In this document: piece by piece, positions 44,369 through 52,235 of the stretch
How positions within the stretch are numbered: position 1 is the stretch's first letter
How the letters are laid out: the number at the start of each line of letters is the position of its first letter
Assembly: GCA_951812895.1 (NCBI GenBank)
Contig: OX638333.1
Span: 920,366 to 984,365 of the forward strand
From: an uncultured Roseovarius sp.
GTDB taxonomy: Bacteria; Pseudomonadota; Alphaproteobacteria; Rhodobacterales; Rhodobacteraceae
DNA length: 64,000 bases
Reading direction: 5' to 3'
The notes under the pieces: generated by a model
The model's input: only the letters and a program-made list of their open reading frames with translations
What the model was told of the DNA's origin: nothing
Database searches by the model: none
Translations under genes and position numbers: made by a program

Positions 44369-45733
44369 TTATTGTGCTGGGCGAACCGTGGCCGGCGCTT
44401 CGCCAACTGACGAAGATACGGGCGCAGCAAGCGGCGCTTCGGGCACGTCTGAGAGGTATTTTTCATCTGCCAGTGCAGGGTGACGCGCGCGTTCCATACG
44501 GCGGATGGCTACATGCATCCAAACCGTTGATACGGCGACAATCACAAAGAGCAGCATGAACGGTGCGGTCCACACGCCGGTGTAGTCGAGCAACATACCA
44601 AATGAGATAGGCAGGAAGAACCCGCCAAGACCGCCGATCATTCCAACCAGACCACCGACAGACCCCACATGGTGCGGGTAGTACACTGGAATATGCTTGT
44701 AGACTGCAGCCTTACCAAGGCTCATCACGAACCCAAGAACAACCGTCAGCGCGACAAAGAACCCGACACTCAGACCGAAATTGAATTGAATCGGCCCACT
44801 GATACCGGAAACGATATAGCTGGTTTGCGGGTAGCTCATGATAAAGAGAACAACCAGCGAAACGATGAAAGTGAGGTACATCACCCACCGCGCGCCCCAT
44901 CTGTCGGACATCCATCCGCCAAGCGCGCGAAAGATCGAACCGGGAAGCGAATAGAGCCCGGCAAAAACCCCTGCCGTTGTCAGTTCAAGACCATAGGCTC
45001 CGACGTAGTAGCGCGGCAGGAAACTGGCCAATGCGACAAAGGCGCCAAATACAAAGAAGTAATATGTGGCGAAACGCCAGACCTGAATGTCTTTCAGTGG
45101 CTCAAGCTGAGAGCCTGCAGAAACAGGGCCTTCGCCGGTGACTTTCCGTTGTTTCTGAACCGGGTCGGTCTTGGCCAGCAGGAAAAACAGGACCGCAGTA
45201 ATCGCAAGTACAACTGCATATACGCGCGCTGTGTCTTCCCAACCGATAGCGACAACCAGGAAAGGCGCTGCAAAGTTTGTGACCGCAGCGCCAACGTTAC
45301 CTGCACCAAAGATACCAAGTGCTGTACCCTGACGTTCTTTTTCAAACCAACGAGACGTATAGGCAACACCAACGATAAAGGATCCGCCTGCAAGGCCCAG
45401 ACCAAGCGCGGCGATCAGGAATACTTCGTAAGTTTGAACAGAAGTCAGCAGCCAGACACAGACGGATGTAATCAGCATCTGCAGCGGAAACATTATCCGC
45501 CCACCGAACTGTTCCGTCCATACGCCAAGAAAAATTCGGCTGACAGAACCGGTAAGAACCGGCGTCGCCACCAAAAGCCCGAACTGAGTATCACTCAGCC
45601 CCAGCTCTTGTTTGATTTTGACACCGATGATCGAGAAGATCGTCCATACTGCAAAGCAGACTGTAAAGGCGAAAGTGCTAAGTCCCAGGGCCCGATACTG
45701 ATCCGGGCGCGAGACGCCATCCAGGGTATGCAT
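44369..45733 (-). CDS. narK: Nitrate/nitrite transporter NarK, shorter NarK1 type
   Basis: The 454-residue MFS transporter with 12 helices has the family motif GLAGGSFIVGVAYTSRWFEK and GIFGAGNVGAAVTNF. NarK1-type proteins are thought to bring in nitrate with protons, which allows start-up before nitrite accumulates. It is the first gene of the nar operon. GGAGAAAC lies before the ATG, and an FNR-like box sits at 45814-45827. The C-terminal soluble tail is rich in Ala and Pro. Confidence 0.9.
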   Translation of the reverse strand: MHTLDGVSRPDQYRALGLSTFAFTVCFAVWTIFSIIGVKIKQELGLSDTQFGLLVATPVLTGSVSRIFLGVWTEQFGGRIMFPLQMLITSVCVWLLTSVQTYEVFLIAALGLGLAGGSFIVGVAYTSRWFEKERQGTALGIFGAGNVGAAVTNFAAPFLVVAIGWEDTARVYAVVLAITAVLFFLLAKTDPVQKQRKVTGEGPVSAGSQLEPLKDIQVWRFATYYFFVFGAFVALASFLPRYYVGAYGLELTTAGVFAGLYSLPGSIFRALGGWMSDRWGARWVMYLTFIVSLVVLFIMSYPQTSYIVSGISGPIQFNFGLSVGFFVALTVVLGFVMSLGKAAVYKHIPVYYPHHVGSVGGLVGMIGGLGGFFLPISFGMLLDYTGVWTAPFMLLFVIVAVSTVWMHVAIRRMERARHPALADEKYLSDVPEAPLAAPVSSSVGEAPATVRPAQ

Positions 45734-45813
45734 GCTGTTTCTCCGAGTCTTTGGGTTTAAACGGCAAGATGCCGATTTGACTGGAGTTAAAGAGGAGCGC
45801 GTTCAACACCGAT

Positions 45814-45827
45814 TTGATTTAGGTCAT
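45814..45827 (-). promoter_or_regulatory. FNR/DNR-like box upstream of narK
   Basis: TTGATTTAGGTCAT matches TTGAT-N4-ATCAA except in two positions of the second half. Its centre at 45820.5 would place a class II transcription start near 45779, about 45 bases before narK. TTTAAC (45786-45791 read on the minus strand) could be the -10. Confidence 0.55.
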
Positions 45828-45927
45828 GAAATCAAAAAAACCTTTGAAAATTAGGGCTTTATAGAAATTTGTCACGGTGCGCCTGTCCCTGCATCAATTA
45901 ACAGAAATGCGCTTTGCAATTGGCGTA

Positions 45928-45941
45928 TTGATATTTATCAA
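45928..45941. promoter_or_regulatory. Perfect FNR box between narK and the Crp/Fnr gene
   Basis: TTGATATTTATCAA is an exact TTGAT-N4-ATCAA palindrome, the site of FNR, FnrL and DNR-type regulators. It lies 35 bases before the regulator's GTG and 195 bases before narK. It can act on either gene, and its position so close to the regulator start would also allow repression. Confidence 0.8.
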
Positions 45942-45976
45942 TTATAAGACTGTATTCCCAAATAGGAGAATCCAGC

Positions 45977-46546
45977 GTGACCCTAGAAACGCCTGAGTCG
46001 GAGTTCCCTGAAATTCGACAGCTCGATCTGTTTTCAAAATGGAACGGTCGGGAAACCAGCTTGGCACGCGTGCGGCCCGTATCAACCTTCATTTTGGCCG
46101 CAACTATCAAAGATGCGCCCTATCTAATGTCAGCGCGCACACTTGAAAAAAGCCGGATCGTTTTACTGCCCAGCAAAGACGTTCGGTCCGTTTTTGATGT
46201 CGATACCAATTTTGCGAGATCAATCGTGACAGAGCTGGCGCAGTGCTACCGGTCCGTGATTAAGAACACCAAAGACCTCAAACTCAGAACATCTTTGGAA
46301 AGACTGGCGAACTATCTGCTGAGACAACAAAAGCATGCCGATGGTGCGGCCCAATTCGAGTTGCCCACGGAGAAAAGAAGGCTCGCTTCATTTTTGGGAA
46401 TGACACCGGAAAACTTGAGTCGGGCTTTCAAAGGATTGCAGGAACACGGTGTGACGGTACAGGGCCAACGCGTCATTATAACAGACCCAAAACGGCTAAC
46501 CGCATTCGCCAAACCAAACCCGCTGATTGATGATTTTTCTGCGTAA
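45977..46546 (+). CDS. Short Crp/Fnr family regulator lacking the first part of the sensor domain
   Basis: This 189-residue protein has the C-terminal helix-turn-helix complete (EKRRLASFLGMTPENLSRAF). The dimer helix (ELAQCYRSVIKNTKDLKLRT) and the last sensor strands (FSKWNGRETSLARVRPVSTF; APYLMSARTLEKSRIVLLP) are also present. Relatives of this type have about 50-60 more residues at the N-terminus, forming the first strands of the cyclic-nucleotide-like barrel. They are absent and no remnant is visible upstream. GTG 45977 has TAGGAG at a good distance. No N-terminal cysteines for an iron-sulfur cluster exist. It is divergent from the nar operon and is its likely regulator. Confidence 0.75.
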   Translation: MTLETPESEFPEIRQLDLFSKWNGRETSLARVRPVSTFILAATIKDAPYLMSARTLEKSRIVLLPSKDVRSVFDVDTNFARSIVTELAQCYRSVIKNTKDLKLRTSLERLANYLLRQQKHADGAAQFELPTEKRRLASFLGMTPENLSRAFKGLQEHGVTVQGQRVIITDPKRLTAFAKPNPLIDDFSA

Positions 46547-46584
46547 CGCGCAATTTAGACCTTGCAACAACTTACATCACCCAA

Positions 46585-47361
46585 TCACGTTAGACTGCCC
46601 AAAGCTTCCTGCGCTGCATCCGCCAGCCAAGTGGTCATGCGCTTGTAGGGAACCGGGCCATAGCTAATCCTGGCAACTCCCAATTCTGCCAAACGAACAT
46701 TGGATGGGGTTCCCGGTAGCGCAATGATGTTGACCGGTAGATCAACCTCCGCACAAAGTCGTTCTATCATGGCTTCGTCTTTCAGACCGGGTGCAAAGAA
46801 TCCGCTGGCACCGGCGCCTGCGTAAACCGCTGCTCGCTCGATCGCAGCGTCCAACATCGTTTCAGAATGGGTTTCAGGCGCGGATTTTAGAAAGATGTCC
46901 GTGCGCGCATTGATAAATGCATTCACACCAGCAATCTCTGCCGCCGACCGCAAAGCGGCAATGCGACCTGCCTGAGTAGTCACATCGTACAAATCGGAGC
47001 TGCCAACAATTTGATCTTCGAAATTGAATCCAACAACACCAGTCTCCAACGCACGTGTCGCATTGGCCGCGACCCCCGAAGGATCAACTGCATATGCCCC
47101 TTCCAAATCCATGCTCACCGGCAACTCCACCGAGGCCACGATCCGCGCCGCGTTTGTCAGGGCCTGCTCAAACGGCATCTTTTCGCCATCAGAAAACCCA
47201 TGCGCCATCGCTACCGGCGCGCTGCCCGTGGCGATGGCCATCGCGCCCGCATTGGCCACTACGCCTGCACTTCCTGCGTCCCAGATGTTGAACAGAATGA
47301 TCGGGCTGCCTTTGACATGCAGCGCCGTAAAACTGTTTGCCTTTTGTACCTGTGTTGTCAT
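46585..47361 (-). CDS. Isocitrate lyase/PEP mutase family protein
   Basis: The 258-residue (beta/alpha)8 enzyme of the ICL/PEPM superfamily begins FTALHVKGSPIILFNIWDAG. It has VSMDLEGAYAVDP with metal-binding acids, GFNFEDQIVG, and NAFINARTDIFLK. The usual loop KKCGH of isocitrate lyase is not present, so it is not a glyoxylate-cycle enzyme. Relatives include carboxyphosphonoenolpyruvate and 2,3-dimethylmalate lyases. The substrate is unknown. It stands alone on its strand. Confidence 0.8.
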   Translation of the reverse strand: MTTQVQKANSFTALHVKGSPIILFNIWDAGSAGVVANAGAMAIATGSAPVAMAHGFSDGEKMPFEQALTNAARIVASVELPVSMDLEGAYAVDPSGVAANATRALETGVVGFNFEDQIVGSSDLYDVTTQAGRIAALRSAAEIAGVNAFINARTDIFLKSAPETHSETMLDAAIERAAVYAGAGASGFFAPGLKDEAMIERLCAEVDLPVNIIALPGTPSNVRLAELGVARISYGPVPYKRMTTWLADAAQEALGSLT

Positions 47362-47469
47362 GTGCCATCCTCAAACCTGCTTCAGTTTCACCTTACAATA
47401 GCAACCGGGGAAGCGTTACTTTTTTCATAAACCTTGACTTCACAAGTGAGCGATGGAAATTGCGTTCTC

Positions 47470-48378
47470 ATGACAGATCACAAATCCTTCATATCTTCGC
47501 TTTCAGCGGAAATGCTGTCCCAGCTGAATGAAACCAACGACAACGCAGGATTGCGCCACTTGGCCGGGCATCTGGGTCTAATCCTCGGACTTGGTATCTG
47601 GATCGGTGCGGGTTGGCCACTCTGGCAACTGGCCCTGATTGCGCAGGGTATCTGTCTGTGTTTCCTCTTCACGCTGGAACATGAAACCACGCATAAAACG
47701 CCATTTCGCACATCTTGGGTCAATGAATGGACAGGGCGGCTTTGTGGCGTATTGATCTTCTTGCCATTTGAGTGGTTTCGGTATTTCCACCTGGCGCATC
47801 ATCGCTTTACCAATATCCCGGACAAAGATCCCGAACTAATCGCAGGGGCTAAACCCGAAACATGGGGTGATTACATTCGCCATGTCAGCGGCCTGCCCTA
47901 TTGGGTCGATATGATTGACCGCATAATCGGCAGTGCCTTTGGCCGTGATCCCGGGGCTTTTGTACCGGCGCGCGCACGCGCCCGGGTCAGAACAGAGGCA
48001 AAGTGGCTATTGCTGATTTATACCGCTTCCGGGATCAGCCTGTTCTTTTCGCCACTATTGTTCTGGGTGTGGCTGCTACCACTTTTATTAGGGCAGCCAT
48101 TCCTACGGCTCTACTTGTTGGCAGAGCATGGTCGCTGTGCCTTCGTCGCCAACATGTTCGAAAATACCCGCACGACCTATACCAACCGCATCATCCGGTT
48201 TCTGGCCTGGAACATGCCCTATCATGTTGAACATCATACGCTGCCCAACGTTCCCTTTCACAAACTCCCGGACCTGCATCAAACGATGCAGGCCCATCTG
48301 CAGGTTACATCCCCCGGCTACACTGCCTTTACGGCAGAGTACGTCAGGACAATGAGCCAGCTCCCTTCATCAGGATGA
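47470..48378 (+). CDS. Membrane fatty acid desaturase family protein
   Basis: The 302-residue membrane di-iron protein has three histidine boxes: HETTH near 77, HLAHHRFTN near 112, and HVEHHTLPNVP near 253, with four hydrophobic segments between them. The family introduces double bonds or hydroxyl groups in acyl chains, carotenoids or alkyl groups using O2. ATG 47470 starts MTDHKSFIS; the in-frame ATG at 47434 lacks a site. Its 3' end overlaps a convergent small gene by nine bases. Confidence 0.85.
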   Translation: MTDHKSFISSLSAEMLSQLNETNDNAGLRHLAGHLGLILGLGIWIGAGWPLWQLALIAQGICLCFLFTLEHETTHKTPFRTSWVNEWTGRLCGVLIFLPFEWFRYFHLAHHRFTNIPDKDPELIAGAKPETWGDYIRHVSGLPYWVDMIDRIIGSAFGRDPGAFVPARARARVRTEAKWLLLIYTASGISLFFSPLLFWVWLLPLLLGQPFLRLYLLAEHGRCAFVANMFENTRTTYTNRIIRFLAWNMPYHVEHHTLPNVPFHKLPDLHQTMQAHLQVTSPGYTAFTAEYVRTMSQLPSSG

Positions 48379-48648
48379 CAACATAGCCGGGCAACTTTTC
48401 CTGGCATTGGGCTGCCCAATGTGATGCGGGTTGATGATCAGATGCCATGTCGGTGCATACCCCGGAGCCTTGGCCCGCGAATAAGAACAACCATCCGGTG
48501 TCGTGTACCATTGACCCTGGTAGTTCACAGGCGGTGGCGGATTTTTCAGTTGAGACTTGAACCCAAACAATCCCGCCGCATGCGCGTGGCCACTTAACGC
48601 GAACCCTGAAACAGCCGCCAGCGCGGCCACAGCAACAATCTTTTTCAT
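48370..48648 (-). CDS. Small secreted protein of 92 residues
   Basis: The protein has a Sec signal (MKKIVAVAALAAVSGFALSG, cleavage after AHA) and a mature part of about 68 residues with two cysteines (DGCSYSRAK and KSCPAM) that could form a disulfide. GGAGGAG precedes ATG 48648; the upstream in-frame starts have none. I do not recognise a named family. It ends nine bases inside the convergent desaturase gene. Confidence 0.7.
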   Translation of the reverse strand: MKKIVAVAALAAVSGFALSGHAHAAGLFGFKSQLKNPPPPVNYQGQWYTTPDGCSYSRAKAPGYAPTWHLIINPHHIGQPNARKSCPAMLSS

Positions 48649-48810
48649 CTTTACTCCTCCTTGGAACAACCAGCCGGAACCGCACCGGCGACAGGAATAA
48701 CCTGATCGCACCGTGTGCCGGACCGGTGTTCAAAACGGGGCAGAAGAGTGAAGGTTTACGATGGTTTTCGAAGAATTCGGTTAAATGTTTAGCTGCTTGT
48801 CAGAACGAGT

Positions 48811-49554
48811 TCATATGCCATCCCGCCCCTGAAACACAGACCTGCGGCCACGGACGTTCAACGCTTTGCGCGAACCGCTGACCTCTCCGTTCTTCGACCC
48901 CACCAACAATGGCGGTTCTTTCTTCAGCTGCTTTTCAACAACCACAACGGAATCGTAAAACCGCACGCCGTTCATCTGCTTTGCAATCTCATCAAACGGA
49001 AAAATCTTGTCCTGATCGGTGTACCAGCTGTGCATTTTATCGACCAATCGCTTGGCGTATTCGATAAAGCTCGCTTCTTCCCGGTACCCGCCACCATACC
49101 CCGGCCAGTAGCTGGTGTGTGTATCCTCTACAATGTACCGCCCCCGGTCGTTCAAATGCGGCCACAAATACTCAAAACTGGTGATCTGCTGATGCATGAG
49201 ATGCCCGCCATCGTCGACAATCACATCAAACGGCCCATGATCCGCGGCCAATTTTTCCAGAAAACTGGGATCGGCCTGATCCCCGATCTCGATACTCGTT
49301 CCGGGTTCGGCGTGACGCATACAATCCGGGTCAATATCCACAAACGCCAACCGTGATCCTTGCCCGAAATACCCCGCCCACATAGGGATCGACCCACCCT
49401 GATAAACGCCGATCTCGAGAAACGAGATGTCCTTGCCCTGCATATGGCCCAACTCGCGTTGATAGACCTCAAAATAATGCATCCATTTTGTAACGCGCCG
49501 ATGATCGGTCTGCTTCAGGTAATCCAGAAAATACTGTATCGTCCTTCTCCCCAT
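48811..49554 (-). CDS. SAM-dependent methyltransferase family protein (CmcI/TylF-like)
   Basis: The 247-residue class I methyltransferase-like protein has SAM-binding features [30 protein letters not shown], and the catalytic-region [19 protein letters not shown]. Such enzymes methylate sugars or small molecules; many lie in surface-sugar or antibiotic loci. ATG 49554 has AAGGA upstream; a TTG five codons earlier is weaker. The neighbours are unrelated. It is divergent from pheS. Confidence 0.75.
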   Translation of the reverse strand: MGRRTIQYFLDYLKQTDHRRVTKWMHYFEVYQRELGHMQGKDISFLEIGVYQGGSIPMWAGYFGQGSRLAFVDIDPDCMRHAEPGTSIEIGDQADPSFLEKLAADHGPFDVIVDDGGHLMHQQITSFEYLWPHLNDRGRYIVEDTHTSYWPGYGGGYREEASFIEYAKRLVDKMHSWYTDQDKIFPFDEIAKQMNGVRFYDSVVVVEKQLKKEPPLLVGSKNGEVSGSRKALNVRGRRSVFQGRDGI

Positions 49555-49693
49555 AAGGTCCTTCGCCAAACCCGCTCGATCATTGTCAACTCATGGATTT
49601 GGCTGCATAGCGCCATTTCCCGCCAGCGTCTTGCATTCATGTGTTCACACGGATAGCAGAGCGCCAAGACCTTTAAACCCGGGAATGCCAGCG

Positions 49694-50767
49694 ATGGATA
49701 ATCTGCGCGACAAATATCTGACTTTGATTGCCAATGCCACCGATGAGAACGCACTCGAAGAGTTGCGTGTTCAGGCCGTTGGTAAAAAGGGCGAGATCAG
49801 CCTGCAGATGCGCGAGCTTGGTAAAATGACCGCCGAAGAACGTCAGGTCGCCGGACCGAAACTCAATGCCCTTAAGGACGAGATCAACTCAGCCCTCGCC
49901 GCCAAGAAAGCTGCTCTTGCTGATGCTGCGCTTGATGAGCGTCTGCGGACAGAATGGCTCGATGTGACACTTCCCTCTCGCCCCCGGCGCCAGGGGACGA
50001 TCCACCCGATTTCTCAGGTGACTGAAGAGGTCACCGCGATCTTTGCCGATATGGGCTTCTCCGTGGCCGAAGGGCCGCAGATCGAAAGCGACTGGTACAA
50101 TTTCGACGCCTTGAACATCCCATCTCACCATCCTGCGCGGGCGGAAATGGACACGTTCTATACCCACCGTGCCGATAGCGATGACCGCCCACCGCATGTT
50201 TTGCGCACCCATACGTCTCCGGTGCAAATTCGACATCTGGAGGCGCATGGCGCGCCCTGCCGGATTATCGCACCGGGCCGAGTCTACCGCGCCGATTACG
50301 ACCAGACCCATACCCCGATGTTCCATCAGATCGAGGGGCTGGCGATTGACAAAGACATCTCGATGGCCAACCTAAAATGGTGCCTCGAAGAATTCGCAGC
50401 GGCTTTTTTCGAAGTAGATCATATCGAGGTCCGCTTTCGCGCCTCGCACTTCCCCTTCACAGAACCCTCGGCAGAGATTGATTTTCGCTGCTCATGGGAA
50501 GGTGGAACTCTTAAACTCGGCGAAGGCGACGATTGGTTAGAGGCGGGCGGGTCCGGCATGGTCCACCCCAAAGTGCTCGAAGCCAGCGGTATTGATTCCA
50601 CCCAGTGGCAGGGCTTTGCCTTCGGACTTGGCATCGACCGTCTGGCCATGTTGAAATACGGCATTCCTGATTTGCGCGCGTTTTTCGATTCCGACCTGCG
50701 CTGGCTACGCCACTACGGCTTTGCGGCGCTGGATGTACCAACCCTTCATGGTGGCCTGTCACGTTAA
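49694..50767 (+). CDS. pheS: Phenylalanine-tRNA ligase alpha subunit
   Basis: The 357-residue catalytic subunit charges tRNA-Phe with phenylalanine as an alpha2beta2 enzyme. An N-terminal coiled-coil ([20 protein letters not shown], then [17 protein letters not shown]) is followed by the class II synthetase core with [28 protein letters not shown] (motif 2 area), and the motif 3 [19 protein letters not shown] chose ATG 49694 by family start; further in-frame starts upstream are leader. pheT is not the next gene, which is unusual. A MITE-like repeat begins at its stop codon. Confidence 0.95.
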   Translation: MDNLRDKYLTLIANATDENALEELRVQAVGKKGEISLQMRELGKMTAEERQVAGPKLNALKDEINSALAAKKAALADAALDERLRTEWLDVTLPSRPRRQGTIHPISQVTEEVTAIFADMGFSVAEGPQIESDWYNFDALNIPSHHPARAEMDTFYTHRADSDDRPPHVLRTHTSPVQIRHLEAHGAPCRIIAPGRVYRADYDQTHTPMFHQIEGLAIDKDISMANLKWCLEEFAAAFFEVDHIEVRFRASHFPFTEPSAEIDFRCSWEGGTLKLGEGDDWLEAGGSGMVHPKVLEASGIDSTQWQGFAFGLGIDRLAMLKYGIPDLRAFFDSDLRWLRHYGFAALDVPTLHGGLSR

Positions 50768-50884
50768 AGCCCAGTTTCGCAACAAACCTGTGGCATTAGA
50801 ATTTTGGGAAACGGTGCAACATCAATGCGTTGGCGGGACGTTTTTCGCCATACCTGAGTCAGGTTTAATGAAAACCGCTTTAGT
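50764..50884 (-). repeat. MITE-like interspersed repeat, copy A
   Basis: Read on the minus strand, this 121-base segment aligns over its whole length with 62551-62668. By hand I count about 13 substitutions and one three-base gap. Both ends carry imperfect inverted repeats (TAAAGCGGTTTTCATTAAACC at one end against TTAAAGC...GTTTCGCAACAAACC at the other). It starts at the pheS stop and ends within the last codons of the GFA gene. Confidence 0.8.
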
Positions 50885-51275
50885 CTTCTGTTCGCTCCGT
50901 ATCGTCGCGATTTCGATCGTAGCTTTTGACATTCGGAAATTCCGGCAACCAGGATTCGCGCCGGATAGTCCAACCTTCATAGGTTGGTTTCAGAAAGTCT
51001 GGTGCGTCCAGCGAACCCAGATGCACTTCGACCTCATCGTCGCTACGCGCGAACACAGAAGAACCACATATAGGGCAGAAGTTGCGGCCATCGTAATCCC
51101 GCGTTTCACCCGCTACTTTAACCGCGTCCATAGGAAACACAGCCGCCGCATAGAAAAGCGCTCCGTGATGCTTGCGGCAATCCAGACAATGGCAAATACC
51201 CACCCGGTAAGGGCGCCCTGTTGCCACCAACCGTACTTTGCCGCAAACGCAGCCTCCGGTGTACTGCTCAATCAT
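50880..51275 (-). CDS. GFA family (CENP-V/glutathione-dependent formaldehyde-activating-like) protein
   Basis: The 131-residue zinc-binding protein carries the family cysteine pattern GGCVCGKVRL, CHCLDCRKHHG and FCPICGSSVF. The family is named for an enzyme proposed to join formaldehyde with glutathione, but most members have no proven activity. It is encoded alone, facing pheS, and its last codons overlap the end of the MITE-like repeat. That overlap may have altered its C-terminus (SYDRNRDDTERTED). Confidence 0.8.
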   Translation of the reverse strand: MIEQYTGGCVCGKVRLVATGRPYRVGICHCLDCRKHHGALFYAAAVFPMDAVKVAGETRDYDGRNFCPICGSSVFARSDDEVEVHLGSLDAPDFLKPTYEGWTIRRESWLPEFPNVKSYDRNRDDTERTED

Positions 51276-51457
51276 GTGTTCCTCTACCCAGTTTCCTAAA
51301 ACCTACCGCGAAGCTGGCAAAGCGTCCACGCGACAACAACGGCAATCTAAATACCCGGCAGTGGTCTCGAGGTCATTAGGTTTCAAATTTGCGAGGCTTA
51401 GCATTTTGCATGACAACCCAGCTTGCCTCCGGGCACATCGCAGCCCATATATCTGCT

Positions 51458-52138
51458 ATGCTCCGCTTCACACCGATCCTTCTGGCTGTTCTTTATGGGT
51501 TTGTGCTCTATCGCTTTTCAGCGTGGCGCACTCGCAAAGAGTTGGATGAGAAGTCGACCGAACTCGCCGATCCTACGCTGAAATCCATGACAGACCGGAT
51601 GGCGCGTGCGCTCGACGTTCCACGTGTTCGCGTTCACATTTACGAAATTGACCCGGTAAACGGATTGGCGGCCCCGGACGGGCGGATTTTCATCACGCGG
51701 GGATTTTATCGAAAGTTTCAAAATGGCGAGATCACCGCAGAAGAGCTGGCCAGCGTAATTGCGCATGAGCTTGGGCATGTGGCTCTTGGGCATTCCCGGC
51801 GGCGGATGATTGATTTTTCCGGACAGAACGCTCTGCGTACGGCTCTTGCAATGGTCTTGTCCCGGTTCATTCCCTGGGTCGGCGGATGGATCGCCAATTT
51901 TCTGACCACGCTGGTTGCCGCCCGTTTGTCGCGCAAAGATGAATACGAGGCGGACGAGTATGCTGCTGCTCTGCTCACCAAAGCAGGGATCGGGACAGAG
52001 CCCCAGAAAACGCTCTTTGGCAAACTTGAGGCCTTAACACAATCCCGCGCGGGTGCCGCGCCCGCTTGGCTGATGAGCCACCCCAAAACCACCGAACGCA
52101 TTGCCGCCATCGAAAAACTCGAGGCGAAGTGGAGCTGA
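51458..52138 (+). CDS. M48 family membrane metallopeptidase
   Basis: The 226-residue protein has an N-terminal membrane helix (FTPILLAVLYGFVLYRF) and a zinc protease domain with HELGH at about residue 107. The third ligand region is KDEYEADEYAAALL. It resembles HtpX/BepA-type proteases, which act in envelope quality control. ATG 51458 gives the usual start directly before the helix; in-frame starts up to 51389 add unrelated sequence. It is followed on the same strand by the spermidine-synthase-like gene after 97 bases. Confidence 0.8.
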   Translation: MLRFTPILLAVLYGFVLYRFSAWRTRKELDEKSTELADPTLKSMTDRMARALDVPRVRVHIYEIDPVNGLAAPDGRIFITRGFYRKFQNGEITAEELASVIAHELGHVALGHSRRRMIDFSGQNALRTALAMVLSRFIPWVGGWIANFLTTLVAARLSRKDEYEADEYAAALLTKAGIGTEPQKTLFGKLEALTQSRAGAAPAWLMSHPKTTERIAAIEKLEAKWS

Positions 52139-52235
52139 GGCCCGAACGCCACTGCCGCAATTTACCTACCTGCCTGCCGCATTTTTTCCCTGTTTTTGTG
52201 ATTAACCGTGAAAAAAGGCACAGGCAAACCCAACG

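Noticed and set aside
45898..46110. 70-residue minus-strand frame over the start of the Crp/Fnr gene
   Set aside because: It covers the perfect FNR box and the start of a clearly homologous + strand gene. No family resemblance.
49583..49693. N-terminal extension of PheS by 37 residues
   Set aside because: The extension is Pro/Cys-rich and unlike the family. ATG 49694 gives the standard start.
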